From positions 409,667 to 473,666 of the forward strand of contig NZ_FTNI01000003.1 of the NCBI RefSeq assembly GCF_900156315.1: 64,000 bases of DNA, given 5' to 3'. The DNA comes from Microbispora rosea (lineage in GTDB: Bacteria > Actinomycetota > Actinomycetes > Streptosporangiales > Streptosporangiaceae). The notes beneath the pieces were generated by a model. The model did no database searches. It was not told the origin of the DNA and worked only from the letters and a program-made list of their open reading frames with translations. Below, one piece after another: positions 24,876 through 33,153 of this stretch. The translations under genes were made by a program, and so were the position numbers. Position 1 is the stretch's first letter. Each line of letters opens with the position of its first letter.

Positions 24876-26809
24876 GGCGTCACCCTCGCCACGACCGCGT
24901 CCAGCTCCACCGTCTGCCCCGGCCTGGCCCGCAGCTCGGCGAGCACGCCGTCGGCCGGCGCCGTCAGGGTGTGTTCCATCTTCATCGCCTCCACGACGAC
25001 CAGCGGCTGCCCGGCGGTGACCCGGTCGCCCTCCGCCGCCTTCACCAGCAGCACCGTTCCCGGCATAGGGCTGCGTACGACTCCGTCGCCGGCGAGCGTC
25101 CCGCCCTGCCGGTCCTTCGGGTCGCCGGGCTCGTGCCGGGTGACGGGCCATGCGCGGCCCCCCTCGGCGAGCCACACCGTGTCGCGGCTCCGGACCACCG
25201 CGTACCTCCGGGTGACGCCGCCGAGGGTGACCGCCGCCTCGTCGGCGCCCGTCCACTCCAGCCGGGCACGGCCAAGTGAACGGTCGTTAACTTCGATCTC
25301 CGCGTCGCCGGCTGCACCGCGCACCCGTACGGGCACGCCGAGCCGGTGCACGGTCCAGGCGGGCTCCCCGACGCGCCAGCCGTCCGTGACGTCCCACGGA
25401 TCGCCCGAGGCGAAGCGGTCGAAGCCGGAGTGGAAGACGAGCGCGGCTGCGGCGAGCACCTCGTCCGGCGCCTCGCCGCTCACCAGCTCGCCGAGCCGCC
25501 GCTCGACGAGCCCGGTGTCGAGCCGCCCGGCCGCGACCTCCGGGTCGGCCAGCAGCGCGCGCAGGAACCCGATGTTCGTGGTGACCCCGAGGATCACGGT
25601 CGAGGCCAGCGCCCGGTCGAGGCCGGCGAGCGCGCCCGCCCGGTCCGGGGCCCAGGCGACCGCCTTGGCCAGCATGGGGTCGTAGTCGCTGCCCACGACC
25701 GTTCCCTCGGCCAGCCCGGAATCGAACCGCACGCCCTCGCCCGCGGGCTCGCGCAGGGCCAGGATCCGGCCACCGGTCGGCAGGAAGTCGCGTGCGGGGT
25801 CCTCGGCGTACACGCGGGCCTCGACGGCGTGCCCGCGCAGGCGCACCTCGTCCTGGCGGAACGGCAGGGGCTCCCCCGCGGCGATCCGCAGTTGCAGCTC
25901 GACCAGGTCGAGGCCGGTGACCATCTCGGTGACCGGGTGCTCGACCTGCAGCCGGGTGTTCATCTCCATGAAGAAGAACTCACCGGGGCGGTCGCCGGGG
26001 ACGATGAACTCCACCGTGCCGGCGCCGACGTAGCCGACCGACCGGGCGGCCTGCACCGCCGCCGCGCCCATGCGGGCCCGCGTCTCGTCGTCGAGCAGCG
26101 GCGAGGGCGCCTCCTCCACGATCTTCTGGTGGCGCCGCTGCAGGCTGCACTCACGCTCGCCCAGGTGGACGACGTCGCCGTGGCCGTCGGCCATGACCTG
26201 GATCTCGATGTGCCGGGGCCGGTCCACGAACCGCTCGATCAGCAGGGTGGCGTCCCCGAAGGCCGCCGTCGCCGTACGGCGGGCCGACTCGACGGCCGCG
26301 GCCAGGCCGTCGGCGGACTCGACCCGCAGCATGCCCTTGCCGCCCCCGCCCGCGGACGGCTTGATCAGCACGGGGAAGCCGATGCGCGCGGCGGCCTCGG
26401 CCAGGTCGTCGTGCGGCTCCGCGCCGCCGGGCACGACCGGCACGCCCGCGCGGGCGACCGTCTCCTTGGCCCGGATCTTGTCGCCCATGGCCTCGATGGC
26501 CCCGGCGGGCGGGCCGACGAACACCAGGCCTTCCTCGGCGCAGCGCCGGGCGAACTCGGCGTTCTCGGCGAGGAAGCCGTACCCGGGATGGACGGCCTCG
26601 GCGCCGCTGGTCCGGGCGGCCTCGACGATCCCGTCGATGTCGAGGTATCCGCGCGGGAGCCGTACGGCGAGGTCGGCCTCGCGCACGTGGCGCGCGTCGC
26701 GGTCGGCGTCGCTGTGGACGGCGACGGCGCGCACGCCCAGGGCGCGCAGCGTGCGGATGATCCGGACGGCGATCTCGCCCCGGTTGGCGATCAGGACACT
26801 GGAGAACAT
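24866..26809 (-). CDS. Acyl-CoA carboxylase biotin-carrying (alpha) subunit, methylcrotonyl-CoA type
   Basis: A 647-residue subunit: biotin carboxylase domain (1 to about 445; [42 protein letters not shown]), a middle BT-type region (about 450-575) and a C-terminal biotinyl domain with VEAMKMEH, where K610 is biotinylated. Together with the beta subunit upstream it carboxylates an acyl-CoA using bicarbonate and ATP. The neighbouring HMG-CoA lyase suggests 3-methylcrotonyl-CoA as substrate; propionyl- or geranyl-CoA are alternatives. The ATG at 26809 opens the typical [12 protein letters not shown] start. The coding region contains a near-palindrome resembling the TetR operator candidate (25274-25293). 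Confidence 0.93.
   Translation of the reverse strand: MFSSVLIANRGEIAVRIIRTLRALGVRAVAVHSDADRDARHVREADLAVRLPRGYLDIDGIVEAARTSGAEAVHPGYGFLAENAEFARRCAEEGLVFVGPPAGAIEAMGDKIRAKETVARAGVPVVPGGAEPHDDLAEAAARIGFPVLIKPSAGGGGKGMLRVESADGLAAAVESARRTATAAFGDATLLIERFVDRPRHIEIQVMADGHGDVVHLGERECSLQRRHQKIVEEAPSPLLDDETRARMGAAAVQAARSVGYVGAGTVEFIVPGDRPGEFFFMEMNTRLQVEHPVTEMVTGLDLVELQLRIAAGEPLPFRQDEVRLRGHAVEARVYAEDPARDFLPTGGRILALREPAGEGVRFDSGLAEGTVVGSDYDPMLAKAVAWAPDRAGALAGLDRALASTVILGVTTNIGFLRALLADPEVAAGRLDTGLVERRLGELVSGEAPDEVLAAAALVFHSGFDRFASGDPWDVTDGWRVGEPAWTVHRLGVPVRVRGAAGDAEIEVNDRSLGRARLEWTGADEAAVTLGGVTRRYAVVRSRDTVWLAEGGRAWPVTRHEPGDPKDRQGGTLAGDGVVRSPMPGTVLLVKAAEGDRVTAGQPLVVVEAMKMEHTLTAPADGVLAELRARPGQTVELDAVVARVTPCE
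25274..25293. promoter_or_regulatory. Intragenic near-palindrome resembling the TetR operator candidate
   Basis: AAGTGAACGGTCGTTAACTT is a 20-bp imperfect palindrome (16 of 20 positions symmetric) inside the alpha-subunit gene, sharing 12 of 16 core positions with the intergenic palindrome at 28467-28484. It may be a second binding site or a coincidence of coding sequence. Confidence 0.3.
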
Positions 26810-26883
26810 CACGACCGCACCCCGTGACGGGTCGGCCGCCCGGGGAGCGGGCGAGGAGCCGGTGAACGCGTCATGTCGCTGCC

Positions 26884-28458
26884 TCACATCCGGAAGACGC
26901 CGTAGCCGACGGGTTCGAGGGGGGCGTTCGCGGCGGCGCCGAGCGCCAGGCCGAGGACGGTCCTGGTGTCCACCGGGTCGATCACCCCGTCGTCCCACAG
27001 GCGAGCGGTCGAGTAGTAGGGGTTGCCCTGGTGCTCGTACTGGGCCCGGATCTCGTCGGCGTCGGCGTCGCCGACCATGGTGAGCACGGTGGCGGCCTGC
27101 TCGCCGCCCATGACCGAGATGCGGGCGTTCGGCCACATCCACAGGAAGCGGGGCGAGTAGGCGCGGCCGGCCATCGCGTAGTTGCCCGCGCCGAACGAGC
27201 CACCGATGATCACCGTGAACTTCGGCACCCGGGCGCAGGCGACCGCCGTCACCATCTTCGCGCCGTGCTTGGCGATGCCCCCGGCCTCGTACGCCTTGCC
27301 GACCATGAAGCCGCTGATGTTCTGCAGGAACACCAGCGGGATCGACCGCCGGTCGCACAGCTCGATGAAGTGCGCGCCCTTGAGCGCCGACTCGCCGAAC
27401 AGGATGCCGTTGTTGGCCACGATGCCCACGGGGTGCCCATGAATCCTGGCGAACCCGGTGACCAGGGTCGGGCCGTATTCGGCCTTGAACTCCAGGAACC
27501 GGCTGCCGTCGACCACGCGGGCGATCACCTCGCGCACGTCGTACGGCTGGCGGGTGTCCTGGGGGACGATGCCGTACAGGTCGTGCGGGTCGTGGAGCGG
27601 CGGCTCCGCGGGGCCCACCTCCCACGGGCGAGGACTTCTCGGCCCGAGCGACGCGACGATGTCCCGCACGATCTTCAGGGCGTGCGCGTCGTCCTCGGCG
27701 AGGTGGTCGGTGACGCCGCTGACGCGGGCGTGGACCTCGCCGCCGCCGAGTTCCTCGGCCGTGACGGTCTCGCCGGTCGCGGCCTTCACGAGCGGCGGCC
27801 CGCCCAGGAAGATCGTGCCCTGGTTGCGGACGATCACCGCCTCGTCGCTCATCGCCGGGACGTACGCGCCGCCCGCCGTGCAGGAGCCGAGCACGGCCGC
27901 GATCTGCGGGATGCCCCGCGCCGACATGGTGGCCTGGTTGTAGAAGATGCGGCCGAAGTGCTCGCGGTCGGGGAAGACCTCGTCCTGCTTGGGCAGGAAC
28001 GCGCCGCCCGAATCAACCAGGTACACACACGGCAGGCTGTTGTGAAGGGCGACCTCCTGGGCCCGCAGGTGCTTCTTGACCGTGATCGGGTAGTACGTGC
28101 CGCCCTTGACCGTGGCGTCGTTGGCCACGATCACGACCTCCCGTCCCGCGACGCGCCCCACGCCGGTGATGATCCCGGCGGCCGGGGCCTGGTCGTCGTA
28201 CATGCCGGTGGCCGCGAGCGGGGACAGCTCCAGGAAACGCCCGCCGGGGTCGAGAAGCGTGTCGACGCGGTCCCTCGGCAGCAGCTTGCCGCGCTGGACG
28301 TGCCTGGTCCGAGCCCGCTCGGGGCCGCCGCGCGCCGCCGCCGCGAGCCGTTCCCGCAGCTCCGCCACCAGGCGTTCGTTCGCCTCCGCGTTGCGCTTGT
28401 ACGGCTCGCCGCCCGGGTCGCACCGGCTCTCCAGCACCGGCCAGTCACTCGTGCTCAT
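26884..28458 (-). CDS. Acyl-CoA carboxylase carboxyltransferase (beta) subunit, methylcrotonyl-CoA type
   Basis: A 524-residue carboxyltransferase with both crotonase-like halves. The N-terminal half has [38 protein letters not shown] and [16 protein letters not shown]. The C-terminal half has [26 protein letters not shown] and [33 protein letters not shown]. The PKQDEVFPD and [15 protein letters not shown] segments are characteristic of methylcrotonyl-CoA carboxylase beta subunits (LiuB/AccD-type) rather than propionyl-CoA ones. It is the first gene of the minus-strand operon, 74 bp ahead of the alpha subunit, and its promoter region is shared with the divergent TetR gene. Confidence 0.94.
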   Translation of the reverse strand: MSTSDWPVLESRCDPGGEPYKRNAEANERLVAELRERLAAAARGGPERARTRHVQRGKLLPRDRVDTLLDPGGRFLELSPLAATGMYDDQAPAAGIITGVGRVAGREVVIVANDATVKGGTYYPITVKKHLRAQEVALHNSLPCVYLVDSGGAFLPKQDEVFPDREHFGRIFYNQATMSARGIPQIAAVLGSCTAGGAYVPAMSDEAVIVRNQGTIFLGGPPLVKAATGETVTAEELGGGEVHARVSGVTDHLAEDDAHALKIVRDIVASLGPRSPRPWEVGPAEPPLHDPHDLYGIVPQDTRQPYDVREVIARVVDGSRFLEFKAEYGPTLVTGFARIHGHPVGIVANNGILFGESALKGAHFIELCDRRSIPLVFLQNISGFMVGKAYEAGGIAKHGAKMVTAVACARVPKFTVIIGGSFGAGNYAMAGRAYSPRFLWMWPNARISVMGGEQAATVLTMVGDADADEIRAQYEHQGNPYYSTARLWDDGVIDPVDTRTVLGLALGAAANAPLEPVGYGVFRM

Positions 28459-28466
28459 GCTCGGAA

Positions 28467-28484
28467 TGTTAATCACCGTTAACA
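28467..28484. promoter_or_regulatory. Palindromic operator candidate between carboxylase operon and TetR gene
   Basis: TGTTAA-TCACCG-TTAACA is a perfect 6-bp inverted repeat with a 6-bp spacer, 8 bp upstream of the carboxyltransferase start and 21 bp before the TetR start. Its position in the only promoter region shared by both genes makes it the likely binding site of the adjacent TetR-family regulator. Confidence 0.7.
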
Positions 28485-28505
28485 GACTCCGTCTACCATG
28501 GTGCC

Positions 28506-29108
28506 GTGAAGACCGGGAGGACCGAGAAGACCCCTACCCGCAATCGGCGGGCCGAGATCCTGGACGCGGCCGCGGGCCTCTTCGCGGCGCGCGGCTTCCA
28601 CGGCGTGTCCATCGAGGACATCGGCGCGGCCGTGGGCGTATCGGGGCCGGCGCTCTACCGGCACTTCAGCGGCAAGGAGGCCCTGCTCACCGAGATGCTG
28701 CTCGACATCAGCGAGCGGCTGCGCGAGCAGGGGGCACGGCTGGCCACCACCGCCGACCCCGACACCGCGGAGGCCGCGCTCGACGCCCTGCTGTCCGGGC
28801 ACATCGAGTTCGCGCTGACTCACCCCGCGCTGATTCGCGTGCACGAGCGCGAGCTGGACAACGTGCCGGAGCAGGCCCGCCGGGCCATCCGGCGGCTGCA
28901 GCGGCTCTACGCGGAGGAGTGGGTGACCGTGCTGTCCGAGCTGCACCCCGCGTGCCCGCCCGCACGGCTGCGCGCCGCCACGCACGCGGTCTTCGGCCTG
29001 CTCAACTCCACCCCGCGCAGCGCAGGGGAGCTCGCCCCCGAGGCCATGGCCGACCTGCTCCGCGCCATGGCCCGCGCCGCCCTCTCCCCCTTGGGGGTGA
29101 TCTTGTAG
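28506..29108 (+). CDS. TetR-family regulator of the acyl-CoA operon
   Basis: A 200-residue regulator with the TetR HTH at residues 14-60 ([42 protein letters not shown]) and a helical ligand-binding domain. It starts with GTG at 28506, only 47 bp from the divergent carboxyltransferase gene, with a perfect palindrome between. TetR proteins in this setting usually repress acyl-CoA catabolic genes and respond to a pathway acyl-CoA; the ligand here is unknown. A hairpin follows the stop codon. Confidence 0.93.
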   Translation: MKTGRTEKTPTRNRRAEILDAAAGLFAARGFHGVSIEDIGAAVGVSGPALYRHFSGKEALLTEMLLDISERLREQGARLATTADPDTAEAALDALLSGHIEFALTHPALIRVHERELDNVPEQARRAIRRLQRLYAEEWVTVLSELHPACPPARLRAATHAVFGLLNSTPRSAGELAPEAMADLLRAMARAALSPLGVIL

Positions 29109-29124
29109 TTTAGCGCGTACGCCT

Positions 29125-29154
29125 TCCGTGATCTTTCAACTGCAAGATCACGGA
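29125..29154. terminator. Hairpin between convergent TetR and E1 genes
   Basis: CCGTGATCTT and AAGATCACGG form a perfect 10-bp stem (11 with the flanking T-A) around an 8-base loop, 17 bp after the TetR stop. It lies between two convergent genes and has no U-run, so it may act in both directions. Part of the right arm (TGCAAGATCACG) recurs about 53 bp downstream near 29194-29205. Confidence 0.7.
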
Positions 29155-29253
29155 GCAGGATGGCCGAGGTCACAAGTCATGGGCCGGATTTTATGCAAGA
29201 TCACGAAACAGAGACAGGCAGGTCAGAACCCGTACGTGCGGCAAACTACACGA

Positions 29254-31545
29254 TCACGCCGTGAGCAGCTTGCGGGCGGCGCGCTCGATGTCGGACTCCG
29301 ACAGCAGGACGGTGCCGGCGGCCGGGCCGAGCGGCACGAAGCTGTCCTGTGAGGTCACCCGGGCGATCGGGCCGCGGAAGCCGTTGTCGACGAGTGCCGC
29401 GATCACGCTCTCGGAGACGCCGCCGCTGTGGCGGGTCTCGTCGGCGATCAGCACGCGGCCGGTCAGTTCGGCCGCGCGCATGATGTCGTCGACCGGCAGC
29501 GGCGACAGCCACCGCAGGTCGAGCACCCGGCAGCTCATGTCCTCCACCGTGAGCTTGACCGCCGCCCGCAGGCTCATCCGCACGCCGTTGCCGTACGTGA
29601 CGATGGTCAGGTCGCGGCCGTCGCCGTACGAGCGGGCGCGGCCCACCGGCACGTGCGTCTCGGCCCAGCGCGCCGGCGGCACGTACGGCGCGAGCCAGCC
29701 CCCGTCGCCCTCCTCGAAGAGATCACGCGTGTGGTACAGCGCGATGGGTTCGAGGAACACGCAGACGCTGCCGTCCGCGCGGGCGGCGGCCAGGCAGGTG
29801 CGCAGCATCGCGGCCGCGTCGTCGGGCCGCGCCGGAGACGCGACGATCACCCCGGGAATATCGCGCAATGCGGCAATTGAGTTGTCATTGTGGAAATGTC
29901 CCCCAAAGCCCTTTTGATAGGCATATGAGGCGACTCTCACAACAAGGGGGTTGCGATACGCGCCTTGCGAGAAGAACTGCATGGTCGACGCCTCGCCGCG
30001 AATCTGATCGAGCGCGTTGTGCAGGTAGGCGAGGTATTGGATCTCCGGAACCGGCAGCAGCCCCGACACCCCGGCCCCGAGCGCGAGGCCGAGGATGGCC
30101 TGCTCGTCCAGGAGCATGTCGAACACCCGCTCGGCCCCGAACCTGCGCAGCAGCCCGCGCGTCACGCCGTACACCCCGCCCTTGCGGGCCACGTCCTCGC
30201 CGAACACCAGGACCCCGTGGTCCGCCGCCATCGCGTCGGTCAGCGCGCGGTTGACCGCCTGGGCGACCGTCAGCCTGCCCTCCTGCTCCGGCAGGGTGGC
30301 GAAGGCGCGCTCGCGCGCCTCGGCGGGCGCGGACCGCGCGACCTCGGCGGCCACCGCCTCGGGACGACGCGGCGCGAGCGGGGCCATCACCTCCGCGGCC
30401 GTCGTGAGCCGGGGCCGCCGCGCGCACTCCGACGCCAGCTTCAGCACGTGGTCACGCTCGGCCTCGTAGCGCGCGAGCAGGTCGTCGGGCTCGGCCAGGC
30501 CCGCCTCCACGAGCAGCCGCGCCGTACGGACGAGGGGGTCGCGGTCCAGGTCCGCGGCGATCTCCTTGCGGGTGCGGTAGCCGATCTCCACGTCGGAGCC
30601 GGCGTGGCCCATCAGGCGCACGGTGCGCAGGTGCAGGAACGCCGGGGTGCGGTTGACGCGCACGTGCTCGGCGGCGCGCAGCGCCGCGTCGTAGGTCTCG
30701 GCCAGATCGCAGCCGTCGGCCTGGAAGTACTCCAGCAGGGGATGCCTGGCCTGCGCGACCCACTCCGGCGGCGTCTTCACACTGATGCCGAGGCCGTTGT
30801 CCTCGCACACGAAGAGCACCGGGATCTGCAGCCCGCGGAACCGGCCGTACGCGGCGGTGTTCAGCCCCGTCAGCGCGGAGGCGTGGTTCATCGACGCGTC
30901 ACCGAAGCTGCAGACGGCGACGGCGTCCCCCGGCCAGGGTGAGGGCAGGCCGAGCATGCGCGCCCGCTCGATGGCGAAGCCGACGCCGACGGCGCGCGGC
31001 AGGTGGCTGGCGATCGTGGAGGTCTGCGGGATGACGGCGAGGCCGGGGTGGCCGAACACCTTGTGCCGGCCGCCCGCGATCGGCTCCTCGGCCGACGCCG
31101 TGATCCCCAGCAGGACGTCGCGCAGCCCCTCCTCGGCCAGCCGGCCGGCCTGGGCCGAACGCGTCAAGTAGAAGGCGCCGGACCGGTAGTGCAGCAGCGC
31201 GGGGTCGTCCACCCGCAGCGCGGCGGCCACGGCGGCGTTGCCCTCGTGCCCCGACGACCCGATCGTGTAGAAGCCCTCGTCGCGCTCGCGCATGACGCGG
31301 GCGGCGACGTCGAGGAGCCGGCTGCCGAGCTGCACCGCGAACAGCTCACGGCACCGCGTGCCCGTCAGGCCCGTGCCCGGCCGCACCGGCAGGTCCGGAT
31401 CCCTGGAGGGTCCAGGGGTCAGCGACCCGACGGCCTCGACGAAATGCGTCTCCACAGCGTCCCGCACCACACGGTCGATTATGTCGCACGATGCACGCTC
31501 CGTCCCGCACAGCGACAACTCCATCCACGAACGGTTATGGATCAT
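29254..31545 (-). CDS. 2-oxoacid dehydrogenase E1, fused alpha and beta subunits
   Basis: A 763-residue thiamine-diphosphate enzyme. The N-terminal half (to about 390) is an E1 alpha subunit (GSSGHEGNAAVAAAL, SFGDASMNHASALTGLN as the ThDP/Mg motif, FVCEDNGLGIS, TVRLMGHAGSD), and the C-terminal half (about 420-763) is E1 beta (LVFGEDVARKGGVYGVT, EQAILGLALGAG, DLRWLSPLPVDDI, LIADETRHSGGVSES). This is the fused dehydrogenase type seen with branched-chain 2-oxoacid dehydrogenases. E2 and E3 are not in this window. Convergent with the TetR gene of the leucine-type operon, it could supply isovaleryl-CoA to that pathway (inference). The start is uncertain: ATG 31545, a TTG at 31557 and ATG 31524 are in frame and none has a clear ribosome site. 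Confidence 0.9.
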   Translation of the reverse strand: MIHNRSWMELSLCGTERASCDIIDRVVRDAVETHFVEAVGSLTPGPSRDPDLPVRPGTGLTGTRCRELFAVQLGSRLLDVAARVMRERDEGFYTIGSSGHEGNAAVAAALRVDDPALLHYRSGAFYLTRSAQAGRLAEEGLRDVLLGITASAEEPIAGGRHKVFGHPGLAVIPQTSTIASHLPRAVGVGFAIERARMLGLPSPWPGDAVAVCSFGDASMNHASALTGLNTAAYGRFRGLQIPVLFVCEDNGLGISVKTPPEWVAQARHPLLEYFQADGCDLAETYDAALRAAEHVRVNRTPAFLHLRTVRLMGHAGSDVEIGYRTRKEIAADLDRDPLVRTARLLVEAGLAEPDDLLARYEAERDHVLKLASECARRPRLTTAAEVMAPLAPRRPEAVAAEVARSAPAEARERAFATLPEQEGRLTVAQAVNRALTDAMAADHGVLVFGEDVARKGGVYGVTRGLLRRFGAERVFDMLLDEQAILGLALGAGVSGLLPVPEIQYLAYLHNALDQIRGEASTMQFFSQGAYRNPLVVRVASYAYQKGFGGHFHNDNSIAALRDIPGVIVASPARPDDAAAMLRTCLAAARADGSVCVFLEPIALYHTRDLFEEGDGGWLAPYVPPARWAETHVPVGRARSYGDGRDLTIVTYGNGVRMSLRAAVKLTVEDMSCRVLDLRWLSPLPVDDIMRAAELTGRVLIADETRHSGGVSESVIAALVDNGFRGPIARVTSQDSFVPLGPAAGTVLLSESDIERAARKLLTA

Positions 31546-31575
31546 GCTTTGACACAAATCGATGACGATAAGTCA

Positions 31576-31590
31576 GACGGTTAAACCGTC
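31576..31590. promoter_or_regulatory. 15-bp palindrome between divergent E1 and Ig-like genes
   Basis: GACGGTT-A-AACCGTC is a perfect 7-bp inverted repeat with a one-base centre, lying 31 bp upstream of the E1 start and 82 bp upstream of the secreted-protein start. It is a candidate operator, or a short hairpin in a leader transcript. Confidence 0.45.
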
Positions 31591-31671
31591 GCCGGTATTC
31601 GGCCGTCTACTCGTTGTAATGACGTGGCACCCTCAGGCCGCGTTCAACCACCGGAAGGATGGTTCACCGGA

Positions 31672-33009
31672 ATGTTGAAACGCATTCATGCCGCGATCGC
31701 GGCGGTGGCCCTGGGAGGGGCGGTCCTCGTCGCGCTCCCGGCCACCGCCGGCGCGGCGACGGCAGCGGGTCCGAGCGACCTGACCGTCTCCCCCAGTCCC
31801 GTCGTCGTCGGCAGCGGCGCGGGCACGACAGCGACCTTCACCTACAAGGCGTCCGAGGAGGGCGCGGCGAGGCTGGTCGACCGCGACGGCCGCACCGTCA
31901 CGCTGGATCCCGGCCCCGCGGGCTCCGGCACCTACGCGGCCAGGTACGGCTTCACCTTCAGGGACGAGCCGGGCGTCTGGAAGCTGCAGGTGCGAGCCGC
32001 CGGCCGCACCGCGACCACGGAGTTCCAGGTCCACTGGACCACCGACCTCGACTTCGACGCGGCGCCGGACGTCGTCGACCGGGGCGACCGGATCAGGCTT
32101 ACCGGCGCGCTGGCCTACCGGGACGGCCACGGCCTGCAGGCGTACGACGGGCAGCGGGTGTACCTCGCCTTCAAGCCGGTCGGCGGCTCCTACAGCCGGG
32201 TCGGCTCGGTGACGACCGACCGGCGCGGCCGCTTCTCGGTCGACCGCACGGCGGACAGGACCGGCTGGTGGCGCGCCGAGTTCGAGGGCGCCTCCGACGC
32301 CGAGCCCGCGACGAGCGACAGCGACAGGGTCGACGTCAGGGCCCAGGCCGGCCGCACCCGGATCACCGGATTCGACGCCTCCCCCGAGCCCGTCGACGCC
32401 GGTAAGACCCTGCACCTTCGCGGCCGGCTGGAGATCTCCGGCTTCGCCGGCTGGAGCGGCTACCCGAGCCGGCAGGTGAAGATCCTCTTCAAGCCGGCCG
32501 GCGGTTACAACTGGCAGCACGTCACCTCCGACTGGACCGACTCCTACGGCCGCTTCTCGGCCGACGTCAAGGCCAGGACCTCCGGCTGGTGGCGGGCCGA
32601 GTTCGAGGGCGCGAGCGAGGCGGGCTACTCGGCGAGCGCGACCGACTACGTGGCGGTCCGCGTGCCCCGGCCGACGCCTCCGCCGCCCGCGCCCAAGGCC
32701 CACACCCGGGTCGTCCAGTTCAACGCCGCGCCCGAGCCGGTCGGGTATCACCGATACCTCACCTTCCGCGGCGAGCTCCAGGCGTGGGACCACCGCTGGG
32801 AGGGCTACGGCCACCAGAAGGTGACCGTGTGGTTCAAGAAGGCCGGCGGCTCCTGGCACTACGTCAAGACGCTGTGGACGAACAGCACCGGCAGGTTCTG
32901 GGGCAAGACCACGGCGTCGGCGTCCGGCTACTGGAAGGTCGTCTTCGCCGGCAACGGCGAGGCCGACCGCTCCACCAGCCGGATCGACTGGGTGCGTGTG
33001 AAGCGCTAG
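31672..33009 (+). CDS. Secreted protein with three Ig-like repeats
   Basis: A 445-residue exported protein: signal peptide (1-28, ending TAGAA), an N-terminal beta domain (about 35-120) and three successive repeats of about 100 residues. Each repeat opens FDAAPDVVDRGDRIRLTG / FDASPEPVDAGKTLHLRG / FNAAPEPVGYHRYLTFRG and closes with GWWRAEFEGASDA / GWWRAEFEGASEA / GYWKVVFAGNGEA. A proline linker (PRPTPPPPAPKA) separates repeats two and three. The repeats look like bacterial Ig-like adhesion or spacer domains; the protein has no anchor, so it is probably released or wall-associated. The start follows a GGAAGGA site. A strong hairpin terminator follows the stop. No catalytic motif seen. Confidence 0.85.
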   Translation: MLKRIHAAIAAVALGGAVLVALPATAGAATAAGPSDLTVSPSPVVVGSGAGTTATFTYKASEEGAARLVDRDGRTVTLDPGPAGSGTYAARYGFTFRDEPGVWKLQVRAAGRTATTEFQVHWTTDLDFDAAPDVVDRGDRIRLTGALAYRDGHGLQAYDGQRVYLAFKPVGGSYSRVGSVTTDRRGRFSVDRTADRTGWWRAEFEGASDAEPATSDSDRVDVRAQAGRTRITGFDASPEPVDAGKTLHLRGRLEISGFAGWSGYPSRQVKILFKPAGGYNWQHVTSDWTDSYGRFSADVKARTSGWWRAEFEGASEAGYSASATDYVAVRVPRPTPPPPAPKAHTRVVQFNAAPEPVGYHRYLTFRGELQAWDHRWEGYGHQKVTVWFKKAGGSWHYVKTLWTNSTGRFWGKTTASASGYWKVVFAGNGEADRSTSRIDWVRVKR

Positions 33010-33029
33010 AGGATCCACCTGAGAATCGC

Positions 33030-33070
33030 TGAACCGGCTCGGGGCGTATCGCACGCCCCGGGCCGGTTCA
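33030..33070 (+). terminator. Strong hairpin terminator after the Ig-like protein gene
   Basis: An 18-bp stem with one G-U pair (33030-33047 with 33053-33070; the arms contain GAACCGGC and GCCGGTTC) closes a 5-base ATCGC loop, 21 bases after the stop codon. There is no U-tract, as is common for actinomycete terminators. Confidence 0.85.
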
Positions 33071-33153
33071 CGTCCTTGATCGTCTGTCGGCCGGGGCGGC
33101 TAGAGTTTCGCCGATCACAGTGAACACTGCGAGCACTGCATCGGGGGCGACGG

